A DNA stretch of 64,000 bases from Cunninghamia lanceolata (taxonomy: Eukaryota > Streptophyta > Pinopsida > Cupressales > Cupressaceae), in contig BSBN01000781.1 in the NCBI GenBank assembly GCA_027924645.1, positions 620,001 through 684,000 on the forward strand, read 5' to 3'. This document shows, in pieces, positions 35,704 to 48,254 of this stretch; position 1 is the stretch's first letter, and each line of letters opens with the position of its first letter. A model generated the notes under the pieces. It made no database searches. It worked only from the letters and a program-made list of their open reading frames with translations, and was not told where the DNA came from. The position numbers were made by a program, and so were the translations under genes.

Positions 35704-37691
35704 ACCTTTCATCCATCCATACATAATCCACATCATATTCCACTATCTACCTACTCCATCTCACTTTCATGCAATCCCTTACCAACATCGATGAGCATAA
35801 TGGCATTTGACATGGTCCATGCAATGACAGCTCTCTCCAATTGGACTATCACCTTTCATAGCACTAGACACTTGAGTCCCTCCTATCCATATTCCACCTC
35901 TCCCATTCAAAAATTAAAAAAAATCAAAATAGTAAAGAGAAACCCCTTCGTCCAATGATGAAAACCACTCTTGGTGGCACCTTGGATAAGTACCATGATG
36001 AAAACCTGGCAAACAGGCATCATGTGTAGGTTGATCTTCTATGTCACTTACACTTGGGGGCACATTGTCTCATCCATATCACTTCCATCCTATCATTTCC
36101 ATACCATTTCCTATCTTATCATACTATCCTATCATACCATTTCCTATCCTATCTTACCATACCATCCTACCATCCTTATCCATTACACCCACACCCATAT
36201 ACCTATCATATTTAGTCCATCCATCTACCCTTCCTCCTTTTGATCTTGATGAAGATATGGGGGAAAAATGTTGAAAAATGCTTGGGATACCTCTTGATAT
36301 ACCTCATCCTTCCAAACAATCCATCTCATCATCCATGTCATAAGCTTTGTCATGTCAAATCCTAAGCATTGTACCTAGAATGGGGAAAGTTATTCCTATG
36401 CAACATAGTCCTTGGAGATCACATCCTTGTTCTCTTACGTGTACATCCATTCCATCCCTTATCACCCATCCTTTTATCCATTCATCACACCTCCATGCCT
36501 TCAGCTAGACTTGGTTTTATCTTGTCATTGGTATCTAGCACAAAGGCTACCCAAATTGTCACTCAATGCCATCTTGAAACATTTCAAAAATCTAAAAAAA
36601 AATTAGAACATTCAAAAATCCAACAAAAAAAAATCCAAAAAATACAAAAAAATCAAAACATTTCCAAGATACAAAAAATCAAATATCAATAAAAAACCCA
36701 AGCAATAAAATCAATCAAATTCACATCAATCCAATCACCCAACTCTTTAAATCAATTCATCACTTCTTCAAACCAAATCACTCAATTTAATTCATCAAAT
36801 CATCAATCCTCAAATCAATCATTCAATTCTTCTAATCAAATCAAACCAATCCAATGCAATCATCAATTCTTTCAATCCAATCATCAAATCATTCAATCCA
36901 ATCAAATCAATTCAATTCAATCAATCATCAATTCATCCAAATCATCCATCAAATAATTCCTTAAATTCAATGCAATTCATCACATCATTCAAATCAATTC
37001 CTTAATCATCAACCAATTCAATTCAAATCATCAAATCAACTCAATTCAATTCAGTCCAATTCATCAATTTAATTCTTCCAATCAATCAAATCAATTCTTC
37101 AAAATCAATCCAATCATCAAGTCCATTCAAATCAATCCAATCATCATCAATTCAATTCATCCAATCAAATTATTCTAAATCAATAAAATCAATTCAAAAC
37201 AATCAATCAATTCATAAAATCAAATGAATCCAAGCAATGATCCAAATGCAAGTCATATCAATCCATACCAATCAAGTTAATCAATCTTGTCAAATTATCC
37301 AATTGCATCAATGGTCTTTATCCTAATCTTGACTTAAACCAAAATAATCAATCAATCAATCAAATCCTGGTGTTGATTCACATGGCCAACAACACTAGTG
37401 TCAATCAATCAATCAATTGTCTTATACAAGATGTTGCACCGTCAAAACCAGACCAGACATCTTATATGACATGTTTCATTTTCTAAAACTAGACATCATC
37501 ATCCATCCATCATCATCAATCAATCAATCAATCATTGGTTTATAGCTTAATAGGGGCAATACCTTGGTTTTTTTTTAATCATTTGTGCATGTTTGCTTGC
37601 TTGCTTGTGTGTGCTATCTTTTTTAGCTTACATTTGTATCACATCCTTCTCTTTCCAGCTAATATTCATATCTTGTGTATGTTGGAATGGC
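35704..37691 (+). other. E4 3' internal region, G-depleted
   Basis: Colinear with the reverse complement of about 60700-63200 in E8. It contains cttggataagtaccatgatg near 35980 and the tgggggcaca block near 36055. From about 36570 to 37540 the plus strand has almost no G and consists of shuffled atcaa / attcaa / tccaat words. No convincing ORF. Confidence 0.75.
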
Positions 37692-38301
37692 TTTTTTGTC
37701 ATGCCCACATTTCCCATGCAGTCATGACACACATCACACATGTCATGTCCACATTTGTCATGTGGTCATGACACGAAATATCAAAAAAATTTCCACGCTT
37801 CCCTAGAAACCCCCTTGCACACGTAAGTGTGCTCAGTGCCATTACGCTTAAGGCATAAACAATATAGCTGAATGCGGGTTAATGTGTTCACGTGTGCATA
37901 CCAATCGCAATGAAGGCCAACTAGGGGATCATCGCGATGTGGTTAACGTCGCCAATAGAGTTAGGATCAATGATTGAAAACCCTAAGTTATCCTATGTGA
38001 ATGAAGGGATTTTGACATAAGTCAAAATCAATAGCCAAAAGACAAATGCATGAGAGGATGATAAAATATAAAATTCAAATGACGATACTCGGAAAACAAT
38101 AATATAATCCCAAACATGGTTAAACTTCACTAACCTAGCTAAACCCTAAATTTTGGAAAAATTTGGCAGCATAATGCCTCACGGGCGTGAGTAGGGTTTA
38201 TTGTACTAAAACTAATTTGATCGAAAGGTTTACTAATTGGTGTTAAATTACCTACGTCTCACTAGTTGAATTGGTAAAACAGTTGAATAAGTTAATTGAG
38301 C

Positions 38302-38402
38302 ATTTTTCAACAAAGTCCGATCAATTTGTTCTCCTTCACGTTTTCTATAATTTTAAATATTTTTCAACAAAGCTTGATCAATTTGTTCTCCTTCACGTTT
38401 TT
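38302..38402 (+). repeat. Tandem duplication, 57-bp period
   Basis: Two copies of atttttcaacaaagnnngatcaatttgttctcc..., at 38302 and 38359, differing at about three positions. Confidence 0.85.
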
Positions 38403-39140
38403 GATCAATCAGAGTTATCTCTGCATCATTTACATTATTCCTAATTTCTTGGTAGATCAGATCTCGGAAATAGTATTTACTAACTTCATTTAATTAGGTT
38501 TGCTAGGTTTCCAATCTGGGTTTAAAACAATGTTTAGATTAATTTTCGTTAATTAAATTGCCCCATCATGATTAAAAAGGAATATTGGAATTTAATAAAT
38601 TATGATGTAGTTAAATTGATCTCGTAGAGTTAGGTTTTGTTAACCCGATTGTTAAAAATGATACCTCTCAATATTTAAATTGTATAAAATTTAATTGATT
38701 CAAATAAATCCTTTCCTTCAAAATTTAAATAAAAAAATCAATAACATATAAATCCTTCTATCATGATTTAATCAATTTATTAACATCCACTAACAAATAA
38801 AAATAATAACATTCCAATAAGAAAATAGTTTTACCCATTTAATTAATCACACTAACCCATTCAATAAATAAATGCTAAAACAAAAGGAGGAAAATTACTA
38901 AAGAGAATGGGAAAGGAATATAAGGCAATTTTAAAATACCAGCTCTAAAATTCCTCTCTATTAAAAAAATTAATTTCCTTATGAATGAAAACCCTAACGC
39001 TATTCTACTCATTCCTCATTTTCTCTTCTTTGTTTTCTCTTCTCCTTTCTTTCTCTTTCTTTCTCTCATTTTTTCCTTTGTTTCTTGGTTTTATTTGTAG
39101 GTATAATGGTGGCCTCATATGAAATGCATATGATGGCATT

Positions 39141-39178
<38 letters not shown>

Positions 39179-39279
39179 GTCTATAACTAGATTTTTTTAA
39201 AAAAAAATATATATTTTATGCTCTGGATTTTTTTTAGAAAATATATTTTTTTTGTTTAAAAGCTAAACCCCATTTTTTG

Positions 39280-39620
39280 GTGACAGGGGGGAGTAGTGCT
39301 GCTGGGGCGGCGGCGTGTTTAGGAGGGCGGCCGTAGTAGTGGTGTGTTGGTGGTGAGGGGGCCGGCGGAGGCCGCAGGGCGGAGGAGATAGGCAGCGGCG
39401 TTTAGCAGACTGCACAGGGGTTTGGAGGTAGTGGGGAGTGTGGGGAGGGGGATGGAGCCCCCACCCACATCCCATACGATGGGGTGTGGGTGGGGGCTCC
39501 ACCCCCCTTCCCACACCCTTTCAAGGATAAGCCACGGCAGGGGGGTTTCGAACCCCCCTCCACATACGCTTTTTTTTTCAACAAAAAAAAATAGCGACTG
39601 TGTATAACGAACCACTATTT
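39280..39620 (-). repeat. GC-rich island with long palindromes, possible SINE relic
   Basis: A sharply GC-rich block in AT-rich DNA. It contains a hairpin with 22-bp arms and a 3-nt loop (about 39455-39501, one mismatch), and a second palindrome, ggggggtttcgaacccccc (about 39539-39557). On the minus strand the latter includes GGTTCGAAACC, a perfect pol III box B. A box-A-like TGGTTCGTTA lies near 39601-39612, and both resemble the SINE at 60133-60420. Overlapping ORFs here are compositional. Confidence 0.45.
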
Positions 39621-39731
39621 ATTTCATTCTTCCTTCCCAGTGATCATTCTTAAATAAATTTTAAATATATTTAAATATATTTGTATATATATATAGTTGT
39701 ATATACAATGTAGTCCCATAATTATTATTTC

Positions 39732-39874
39732 ACAGAGTAATAAATTCAGTTTGTATTTAAATACATAAAATGCATACATTCACATTACTCATAATATATA
39801 TATAATTATATATTTTTGTGTGTATATATATATATTTTTGTGTGTGTGTATATATATATACACACAAAAAAAAA

Positions 39875-39928
<54 letters not shown>

Positions 39929-39987
39929 GAGTAATGTGAATGTATGCATTTTATGTATTTAAATACAAACTGAATTTATTACTCTGT
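39732..39987. repeat. Inverted repeat, about 66-bp arms
   Basis: The left arm from acagagtaataaattcag to ttactcataatatata (about 39732-39800) is matched by its reverse complement ending ...gaatttattactctgt (about 39921-39986). The arms flank AT microsatellites. Confidence 0.9.
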
Positions 39988-40004
39988 CAAAAAACAATTA
40001 TATA

Positions 40005-40146
40005 TTTGTTTATTGTTTTAAAAAGAAAATTAGTAAGTGAATAGAAGGAAAATTAAAACATATAATTATATATATATATATATATTTGCTTATTGTTTTA
40101 AAAAGAAAATTAATAAGTGAATAGAAGGAAAATTAAAACATATAAT

Positions 40147-40177
<31 letters not shown>

Positions 40178-40330
40178 TTGCTTATTGTTTTAAAAAGAAA
40201 ATTAATAAGTGAATAGAAGGAAAATTAAAACATATAATTATATATAGACATATATAATTATATGTTTTAATTTTCCTTCTATTCACTTACTAATTTTCTT
40301 TTTAAAACAATAAGCAAATATATATATATA
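40005..40330. repeat. Three direct copies plus one inverted copy of a 64-bp unit
   Basis: Unit tttgcttattgttttaaaaag...aaaacatataatta begins at 40005, 40085 and 40178. A fourth copy lies inverted at about 40253-40318, so the third and fourth form a near-perfect hairpin centred near 40246. AT microsatellites separate the copies. Confidence 0.9.
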
Positions 40331-41789
40331 TATATTTTTCTTTTATCAATTTTCTATAAGGCAAGAACTCTTTTTTTTTTTTTACAAAATATATTCTTTG
40401 CAATATTAATATTCACATTTTTATAAAGGAAAGAAACATTGAAATAAAGTAGATACTTCTAATTCATATCATCCACAAATTTTCTTTTTCAAAGAATAAT
40501 AAACAAATCTCATATTTTGTCTCAATAATAAAGCCACAACTTTTACTAATTGATATTTTTAAAATTTACATACAAATGAAATAACTTTTAAAACAAACTT
40601 TCTTCCTTCAACTTTTCTTGAATGATAAAAATTAAATCAACAAATTTTAACTTTCTAATACAAATGAAAATGGCTTACACACAACATAAGAAAATATACT
40701 TTTACAACCAAGAGAGAGGACATTGTCCTCCTCTTTGAAAACCAACAAATAATGCAACTCCTAAATAGGCCAAGCTCTTTCTCGAGAGTAAAGGAAAATA
40801 AAATATCAACTCCAAGAACAAGGTGTTTTCTCCAACTTCACAACTTAGCTCCAATGAACCTGCATATCCCAACAAGGGGAAAGAAGCCACACATCTTGCT
40901 CTCCTCCCTACCATAGACCGGCAAGAGGGTCACCCCTGAGCTAGGGAGGTCATCCACACACTTGGGAACTCATTCCACATCACAACAAGACATTCAAACA
41001 ACCAAACACAATTTTACACCCATGGATAGCACAACACAAGAACTCAACCAGGATGAGTTCAAAGGGGTAGGGGAGTGGACAAAAATCAACTCAAGAGTGC
41101 CACTCCTACAAATATCCCAATACAAATACCTCTTATGGCCTCAAGCCAACACTTTTAAACACAATTTTTACAAGTTTCCATTTTGGCTCTTAAGCCATTT
41201 CACATATTGCTCAAAATCTCATATTTCCCTCAAGGCTTACAATACCACAAAAACAAGGTAATGACCCTGAGGAGGTTCACTCCTCCCCCACCCCACATTT
41301 GTTGAGAATCTTCTCCCAAGTGAGAGAGGCTCTTACAACACCCTACAAATTTGCCCCACAACAACAATAAAAACTCAAGAAAATAGATCTCACACATAGC
41401 ATCATATAAGCAAATAAAAATACATAAGGGAAGGCCTTAGCCTTGAAACCAACCTTTAAAAGCCCAATTATGGTAGATGGTTGATGTAGATCTTCTCCAA
41501 ATCCTCCTCCAACATAAGCCACAAAACTCTCTCTAACTTTTTCCCCAAAGTAAATTCCAAACAATAAAATTTTCCAAAAATTCAACCACCCATAACCTTC
41601 TCCAAGTGGGATTAAAATAAGCTCTACCCATGAGCTTTGAGGAATGGGGAGGTGACACTTTTCACCTCCTCACTCTTCCTACCCACTACAATCAAGACCC
41701 ATGGGATGGGTGATGACACATTTCACTCACCCATCCCCAAGTCTCTCTCACCCTTCCACTTGTCCTCTCTCAAACATGTGGGAGAGAAA

Positions 41790-42820
41790 AGTGGAGCTTA
41801 AGAGGGAATGGGTGACATGTGTCCCATTCCTTTCCTCCCAAGAGCGACCACACAAATCCAAGGTACCCTCACCAATTGTGAGAGAGACTTGGAGTAAAGT
41901 CCTCCACAATTGGGGGGTCTTGGAGACGTTTCCAACCTTGGGAAGTGGAAAGGATGGGGTTGAGTGTTTGACTCACCCATCCTCTCCCTCCCATGCCTCC
42001 AATTTCGTCACTTAACTTTAGGGTGAAGTTAAGGTGACCAAATGGAGGTTTACCAAGGGTTACCCAAGTCAAAAAGGTCCCTAGACCCAAGGGGTACAAC
42101 CCAAGGTCAAGTTTAGCTCATTTTGAGCACCAAGGGTTGAGTTAAAGCACATGAAATGGGGTCTCAAAATTTAAAATTTTAAAAAAATGAAATTCAAAGA
42201 TAAAATTCTTACAACACCAATTAGAATTTAAAATAAAAGAGGGGTAGACTTAGCCTGATTAACAACATGCAATCAACATTACAGAATTTCATCATACATA
42301 GAGTTGATCTTGGTTCGTGGAACTAGATCGGCTTCACAAGGCATAACAACATCGCGTGTGGGATGATCTCCAATTTCTGTGGCTTGTTAGAAATACCTGC
42401 GTACTCAATTGCAAAGTTAATTCCACATATATATATAATAGCCGAAGAAAATTAAAAAACATACACTCGTATAAAATATCACAAGTTCACTTAAGCATTA
42501 AGGAAGTCACATTACAATTTAGATCCTAATTTCTGCATTTCAAACATCCATTCCCAAGATTGAATCACATAACAAATTTCTATCTAACATCACCCAATTA
42601 GTTTTCCCATAACATAATAATATAAACCATATGTCTAACATCATTAGTAAAGCAATATCCAGGTCTAAACACATCGTAAACATACTAAGCATAACAAATC
42701 CACATACAGCATAAAGTCTAATAGTCTGGAAATTTGGGATCAACAGTCCCACAAGTCTAAATGTATCACCAACAGTAAGGTAAATAGTCAAATGTACGGG
42801 AATGAAAAGTAGGCCTCACA
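41790..42820 (+). repeat. E5 right end, homologous to 5985-7028
   Basis: Same order of blocks: aaggtaccctcaccaattgtg, gtccctagaccc-aggggtac, ggaactagatcggctt, gatcaacagtcc, aggcctcaca. Overall identity is moderate. No ORF is conserved between the two copies. Confidence 0.8.
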
Positions 42821-42825
42821 TTTTT

Positions 42826-43253
42826 GCATTAACCTTTACATCTAAGGTCATATCATACCTTTTGTGCATTAGGACTTTAATGCTCTAAGTTTTCTTCCTC
42901 ATACATCTAGACAAGGTTGTATTACGCTGGTGCACAAGACACATCGTCACCTTGGTCCTTATACCTTGGTGCATAACATCTAGTGTTATATCAAACTTCA
43001 TGGTTGCTCACCTTCATTGTAGCATAACACGTCATTCACTTCTATCCATTCCCTTATCATTCTTCCTTGACCAATCCCTTTCATATTGAGAGCCTACCCG
43101 TGTTTGTCCAACTCACCTATCCTTTCGAGGGGGCATCATCACCCCATTCCTATCATCACCATTATTTTCCTATATCCATACCTTATCTTCTTTGAAATGA
43201 TGTTACTTCCCTTAGTCGCAACATTTACAACATCATCTCAAAGAGGGGCAAAA
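42826..43253 (+). other. E4 internal 3' end with polypurine tract
   Basis: Tcgagggggcatcatc (about 43124) and tttgaaatgatgtta match E8. The tract aaagaggggcaaaa (43240-43253) abuts the LTR start TGTAGACAC and is the PPT. Confidence 0.8.
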
Positions 43254-43945
43254 TGTAGACACTTAAAATTGTCCATGTCTTGGCCATCACCTAGTCGACA
43301 CATTACTAGAGACATCATATAACATTTTATCCTAATCCCATCCTAATCACCTAGACAATTAATTAAATAAATCTTATTTATTTAATTAATCTCCCTCTCA
43401 CATGTTCTATCTAATTCAAATTAAATATTTGAATTATTCCCTCACCTCTCATCACATTCAAACATTTGTCACATGACTACATGCCTTCACATGTCCAACT
43501 AATTTAAATAATCTTTTATTTGAATTAGGCCTCCTTTATTCCCCTCCGTACACTTGTCTCATGAACAACTCCTCATGGAGTGGGAAACCCTAGTTGATCT
43601 CAATCGTCCACATAGCATATTTGAACTTTCAATCACAATCCTTTATTCAAATCAATCATTTCCTATAAATCAACCCTCAACCAAGCCATTGATGGATCTA
43701 GCTTTTGAGTACTATTATTCTGTTGGAATGAGAAACCAACATTCCTCCCATATTCTACCTTCGAAATCTTGGATGCCCATGCGAGGTTGAGAAGAGCAAT
43801 GGAGATAAACCAAGCGTAGCATGGAGATTCAGTTTGCATTTGCTTTGTTGTTTTGATTTTCATTATATCTTGTTGTCTATTGTGCATGTTAGGGTTTGAT
43901 AGTTTGTTGTTTATGCATTCAGACCTAATTTTTACCCAGGCTAAA
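43254..43945 (+). mobile_element. E4 3' LTR
   Basis: Follows the PPT and ends ...cccaggctaaa, where the 5' copy has ccctagctaca. TATAAAT at 43664. Confidence 0.88.
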
Positions 43946-43950
43946 ACCAT

Positions 43951-44525
43951 CAATCTATAAGTAGAGGACAAGGGTTTCAATGTTTAAATAATAGCCATCG
44001 ATAATGCTATGCGTGCCCTCGAATCTTTAAAATTGAGCCTTAGAATTTCTTTTGCCTCCCGAGCATAGGAGAGGTGACCGATGGAACCAGTACCTCTTAC
44101 GAGAAGGGGTGGGTCACCCAATGTAGTCGACCCCCTCAAGATGTAACTTAAGTTACATACAACCTACGATTAGCAGTCACTTTCCAAATATATCAAAAAG
44201 TGCATCTAAGCATGACGAGCTATTAAGGGTTTTTGGCTTATAATACTTAGGATTTTAGCACGACTTAGGATTATTTCTTTATCCTTTGGAAACCCTAAAT
44301 AGTAATTAATAAATTTTAACTTGAATTTGATTTGATATTCCTAATGTTACCTCTTGACATGTTGCATGAAATCCCTCTTTCTAAGGCTTTGCAGATAGAC
44401 AATGTATACAATCGATCATGCATTAATCAAATTGAGTATCATAAATTGATCAAATCCAAAAAAGTATCATTAAGCAATCAATTGATCAGAAACATTCCAT
44501 CACCACTTCATCATTGACTAAGAGT
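43951..44525 (-). mobile_element. E1 right LTR, segment 2
   Basis: Lies between E4 and E6. From 44221 it is colinear with 7029 onward (ctattaagggtttttggc). It ends in the agagt TSD of E6. 43951-44220 shows the sequence that E10 displaced in the left LTR. Confidence 0.7.
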
Positions 44526-45941
44526 TGGTGCAGGGGCACCATTGAAAGATTTTTGTCAATTTAACGTTGAACATGAGTAGGTTCTAGGTGTGGAGTCATC
44601 TTTACATAAAATAAGGTCTTGAAAGACCATTTATTGATGTAAGAAGCCCACTAGGGGCATGACCATGTAGTGGTAGGCTTTTTCTTTAGTGAAGTCTGCA
44701 ATTTACTTAAAATAGGATAGTCTATTTTTTATTTTCTAAGAGGACAGGCTTTTAGTGCCTTCTTTTTTTAGGTTTTCCCATGAATTGGGAATCATGAAAT
44801 CGTGGAGTGAGGTTGTAGGCATATTACTTAGGCCTTTTCATGCGAAGGAGTGAAAAATGTGTAGGGAAGATTGAAGAAATACAAGTATTACTTGTTGTTT
44901 TCTGTATTTTTTGTTGTTATTCCTTGTTTTCTAACGTCCCTAGACAAGCCATACAGTACTGTCAAGAAGGAATATGCCTGAAATCAGTTGAAGAATGGTT
45001 TGAACTTTCATTTGAATTAGTTTTAAGGGATTTTCATTAACCTTGAGGCATTTTATCACTGTTTTTGTATAGGTTGGTCTTAAACCCTTGTTTTGAGGGT
45101 TTTAGTGAAATCATTGGGTTCCTAACCCATTCCATATGTGTTAGAGCCCCAAAATGGGTGGAATGGAATTAGTTTGGTCTGTTTTCAATTGGGTTTTGTG
45201 TATAGGAGCAAGGGACAGGTGCAAGTTGATGTTTGGAGCCATTGGATCCTATTAGCATCAGGTGTTATGCAAACTAGGTTTGGTAGATTGGGGTTTTGTT
45301 GATAAAATGACTTGGAATGACCTTGGACCCCAAAAACTGATGAAATATGTTTATTTGAAACCTATTGGGCACGTTAGAATAAGAATTGGAAGAATGGAGT
45401 GGAGTTTGTGAGTACTTTGTTTGTAAAACTGACCTAATTAGGCCTAGTAGGAAACCAGTACAGTCATATTTTGAGTCTTGTGTTCCAAAAGACCCCCTAT
45501 TGCATGTTTGGTATGTTTTAAAACTTGATAATGGGTACTCAAAAAGAAATTCACAGTCTTGTTTGCAAGTCAGTATCAAAAGTTATCGCTTGACAATCCT
45601 TTTTTGAGGGCTACAAGGAAATTGGACTAGTTGTGAAGGAAAGGGTACAAGGAGTTGCACCCAGAGCATTTGGGTGGTTTTGTGAGCATTGAGCAGTCAA
45701 ATATAGGTGGTCTAGGGTCCCTAGAAGGTTTGGGAAAGAGCCCATGTGTATGAACCAATTGGTGGTGGTGTTGTTTAGTGTTGGAACCATGGACAAAGAG
45801 AGGACATACATGTCCATCAAGAAGACCAATAGAGTAGCTAGGTCCACAAGGGCCTAAAATCCTATTTTGCCCTGCCATCCCCTATATCCTCTTCCCTTGA
45901 GTAGTTAGTTGGGACCCCTTAGTGGTGGTAGCTCTACATCA
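44526..45941 (+). mobile_element. E6 5' LTR
   Basis: 1416 bp. Begins with the short palindrome TGGTGC-AGGG-GCACCA. Clearly more diverged from its partner LTR than the E3 pair, so E6 is older than E3. Confidence 0.95.
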
Positions 45942-45944
45942 AAG

Positions 45945-45959
45945 TGGTATCAAAGCACA
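45945..45959 (+). promoter_or_regulatory. E6 primer-binding site
   Basis: TGGTATCAAAGCACA three bases after the LTR end; differs from the initiator methionine PBS by one G-to-A change. Confidence 0.88.
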
Positions 45960-46011
45960 GTTAGTAGGTCTATTGTGGTTGAGAAGTGGTAAGTTGAGAC
46001 AATTTGTCAAG

Positions 46012-48249
46012 ATGCCTCCAAGAGGGAAAAACATGGCTCAAGAGATGAGTGAGCTGAAGGAGAAGCATGCTAGAGAGTTGAGGGAGTTAAAGGAAAGAAT
46101 GGCTACTCTAGAACAAAATTAGAAAAGAGGAATGGCTCTAGGTGATGAGAATGAGTCTGAGGAAGAAGAGGAAGCTGAGTATGAAGATGTGGAAGAAGAG
46201 TTGGACCCTGAGGATCAAAGGATGGTAAAGTTGCTGAAAGTAGTAAAAGAAGACAAGCACAAGATGAAGATAGATGTGCCAAAGTATGGAGGAATCCTTA
46301 GTGATGAAGAGTTACTTGATTGGATTACAGCATTGGATAATCACTTTGAGTGTGATGATGTTCCTGAGGAGCAGAAAGTGAAGATTGCAAAGACCAAGCT
46401 GATAGGTCATGCTTTGTTATGGTGGGATTATCAGCAAACAGAGAGGAGAAAGCAAGGAAAGACAAAGATTGCTTCATGGGACAAGATGGTAGCTAAGATC
46501 AAAGGTAAGTTCTTACCTAAAGATTGTGAAGTTCAAATGTTTAAAAAGCTTCAAGGTTTAAGATAAAAGGAAATGGATGTTAAGTCATACACTGAAGAGT
46601 TTTACAAGCTAAGTATAAGGTCTGGTCATAATGAAAGTGAAGTGCAAAAAGTTGCTAGGTATATTGGTGGTTTGAGGTTTAACATACAGGATGAACTGGT
46701 GTTGGCAAATCCAAGGAGTGTTGAAGATTGCTATCAAATGGCAGTTAGAGTGGAAGAAAAACTAAAAAGGAGACAAGATAAGATAGCTAGAGGCAGAGGC
46801 AGAGGCAACACCTCTAGAGGTAGAGGATCTTTTACAAACACAAAACGAGTCAATGAGAGTCAAGAAGAGTTGAGCGAGGCACAAGGACAAGGTGTAGATT
46901 TCAAACAAGGACAAAGTGTAGATTTCAGAGCTAGAGGTTCTAGAGGCAGATTTGGTGGTGGAAGGAGTGCAAACACCTTTATAGGTAAGTGTTACAATTG
47001 CCAAGAGTTTGGGCACCCAGCATACAAGTGTTCTAAGAAGCAAAATTTTACAAGTGATGGTGAAAGGAAGAATGAGAGGAGGACTCAATTAGTCCAAGAA
47101 GAAGAATGTGGTGGTTCTACTCCCACTAGTTGTGTTGGTGAGGTAGGAGAAATGTTGATGTTGAGAGAAAGAGCACTATTGAAGACCTCCAAGGAGAAGG
47201 AGCCGATTCAGAGGATAGCATTGTTTAGGACAACTTGTAAGTGCAAAGACAAGGTATGTAAAGTGATAGTGGATTCAAGTTGTATTAACAATATGGTGTC
47301 TAAGGAAATGGTAGACAAATTGAAATTGGAAAGAGTACCTAGGGACACACCTTACAAAGTCTATTGGGTACGTGATAATCAGTCCATTTTGGTGACTGAA
47401 CAAGCATTAGTAGAGTTCAAGATTGGAGCATCTGAGGATAGGATACTTTGTGAAATTTTACCCATGAATTGTTGTCATATGATACTTGGAAGACCCTAGC
47501 AGTTTGATAGGTCTACAATACATGATGGGAGAGCTAATACCTGCACCATAAGGAAGGATGAGAAGACTTTTGTGTTGATTCCAATGCAAGAAGAAGCCAA
47601 GGAGTAGTCAAGGATAGAAAACATGATAATGTTTGGCAAGAGAGAACCAATGAGGCTTGAGAAGAGTGGATTCAAGGAGTATGCAGCCTTTTCAAGGCAT
47701 AGAGTTGTTGAGACAGCAAATAGGAAGAGTGAAGATGATTTGCAGACAGTTGTGAAGAAGAATGTCTTCATGTGAAAGAAGAAGGTTGATGAGAATGTGT
47801 CTTGGTCTGAAACAGAGCAAAGTAAGAGTGGAAAGCCTATGGAAAGGCAAGATATAAGTGGAGGGATCTTAGTAGGGACAATCATGTGCCCTGTAGTGGT
47901 GAGTATAGAGAAGAGGCTGTCAATTTAAGCTGGTACAGAGGTTTACAAGGTTACTAGGACAGTGAACAAGTTGGTTACAGGTCTGACAGAGGTTACAAAA
48001 GGTGATGGTACAGTTGACAGTGAAAAGAATGGAGACAAAAAGAGCATTGGACAGTGGTATAAGCAAGAAGCTGAGATAGCAAAGTTTGTTGATAAGAAAA
48101 TTGAGAAACACCCCATAGAACAGAGTGTACAGTTGGAGCAAGAAACAAATATGTCAAGGATAGTGAACTTGTTGAAGGCAAGCATGAGGGTCAAAGATGT
48201 GAAAGGCACAAAGGTGGACAAGCTACAACAAACTTTCCAAGGGACTTAG
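46012..48249 (+). pseudogene. E6 Gag-protease, six in-frame stops
   Basis: Begins MPPRGKNMAQEM at 46012 and stays in one frame to 48249 (745 codons). It is a homologue of the intact E3 protein. Parts in order: coiled coil (46040-46120); acidic stretch (46132-46220); gag domain with ALLWWDYQQTE near 46415 and MDVKSYTEEFYKLS near 46573; RG-rich region near 46790-46960; zinc knuckle CYNCQEFGHPAYKC near 46990; protease site VIVDSSC near 47265, where the active DSG is DSS; and ILGRP near 47480. Stops: TAG 46120, TAA 46564, TAG 47497 (Trp in E3), TAG 47605, TGA 47773, TAA 47926. There are no frameshifts. The longer C-terminal tail (47500-48249) is poorly conserved with E3. Confidence 0.92.
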
Positions 48250-48254
48250 GAAAA

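Larger units (their letters stand above)
37697..42820 (+). mobile_element. E5: 5.1-kb insertion in E4, class uncertain
   Basis: Starts TGTCATGCCCAC and ends GTAGGCCTCACA, with ttttt on both sides (37692-37696 and 42821-42825). The related element E8 lacks this insertion at the corresponding place (between about 60760 and 60840). The ends are weak inverted repeats (9 of 12 positions). I see no LTR pair and no coding region, so it may be a very long solo LTR, a large derivative, or a DNA-transposon relic. Its right 1 kb matches E10. Confidence 0.65.
29951..43945 (+). mobile_element. E4: 14-kb non-autonomous LTR retrotransposon without pol
   Basis: LTRs 29951-30656 and 43254-43945, TSD accat at 29946-29950 and 43946-43950, PBS-like leader at 30657 and a clean PPT at 43240. 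Without the nested E5 it is about 8.9 kb. The internal region has a long leader, one low-complexity ORF region (33383-35703) and a G-poor 3' part. No protease, reverse transcriptase or integrase was found. E8 at the right end of the window is a diverged relative. Confidence 0.9.

Noticed and set aside
37697..38100. Left end of E5 as an LTR paired with its right end
   Set aside because: No direct similarity was found between 37697-38700 and 41500-42820.
39260..39615. Several overlapping Pro/Gly-rich ORFs
   Set aside because: Caused by the GC-rich palindromic block, open in several frames on both strands at once; no conserved protein feature.
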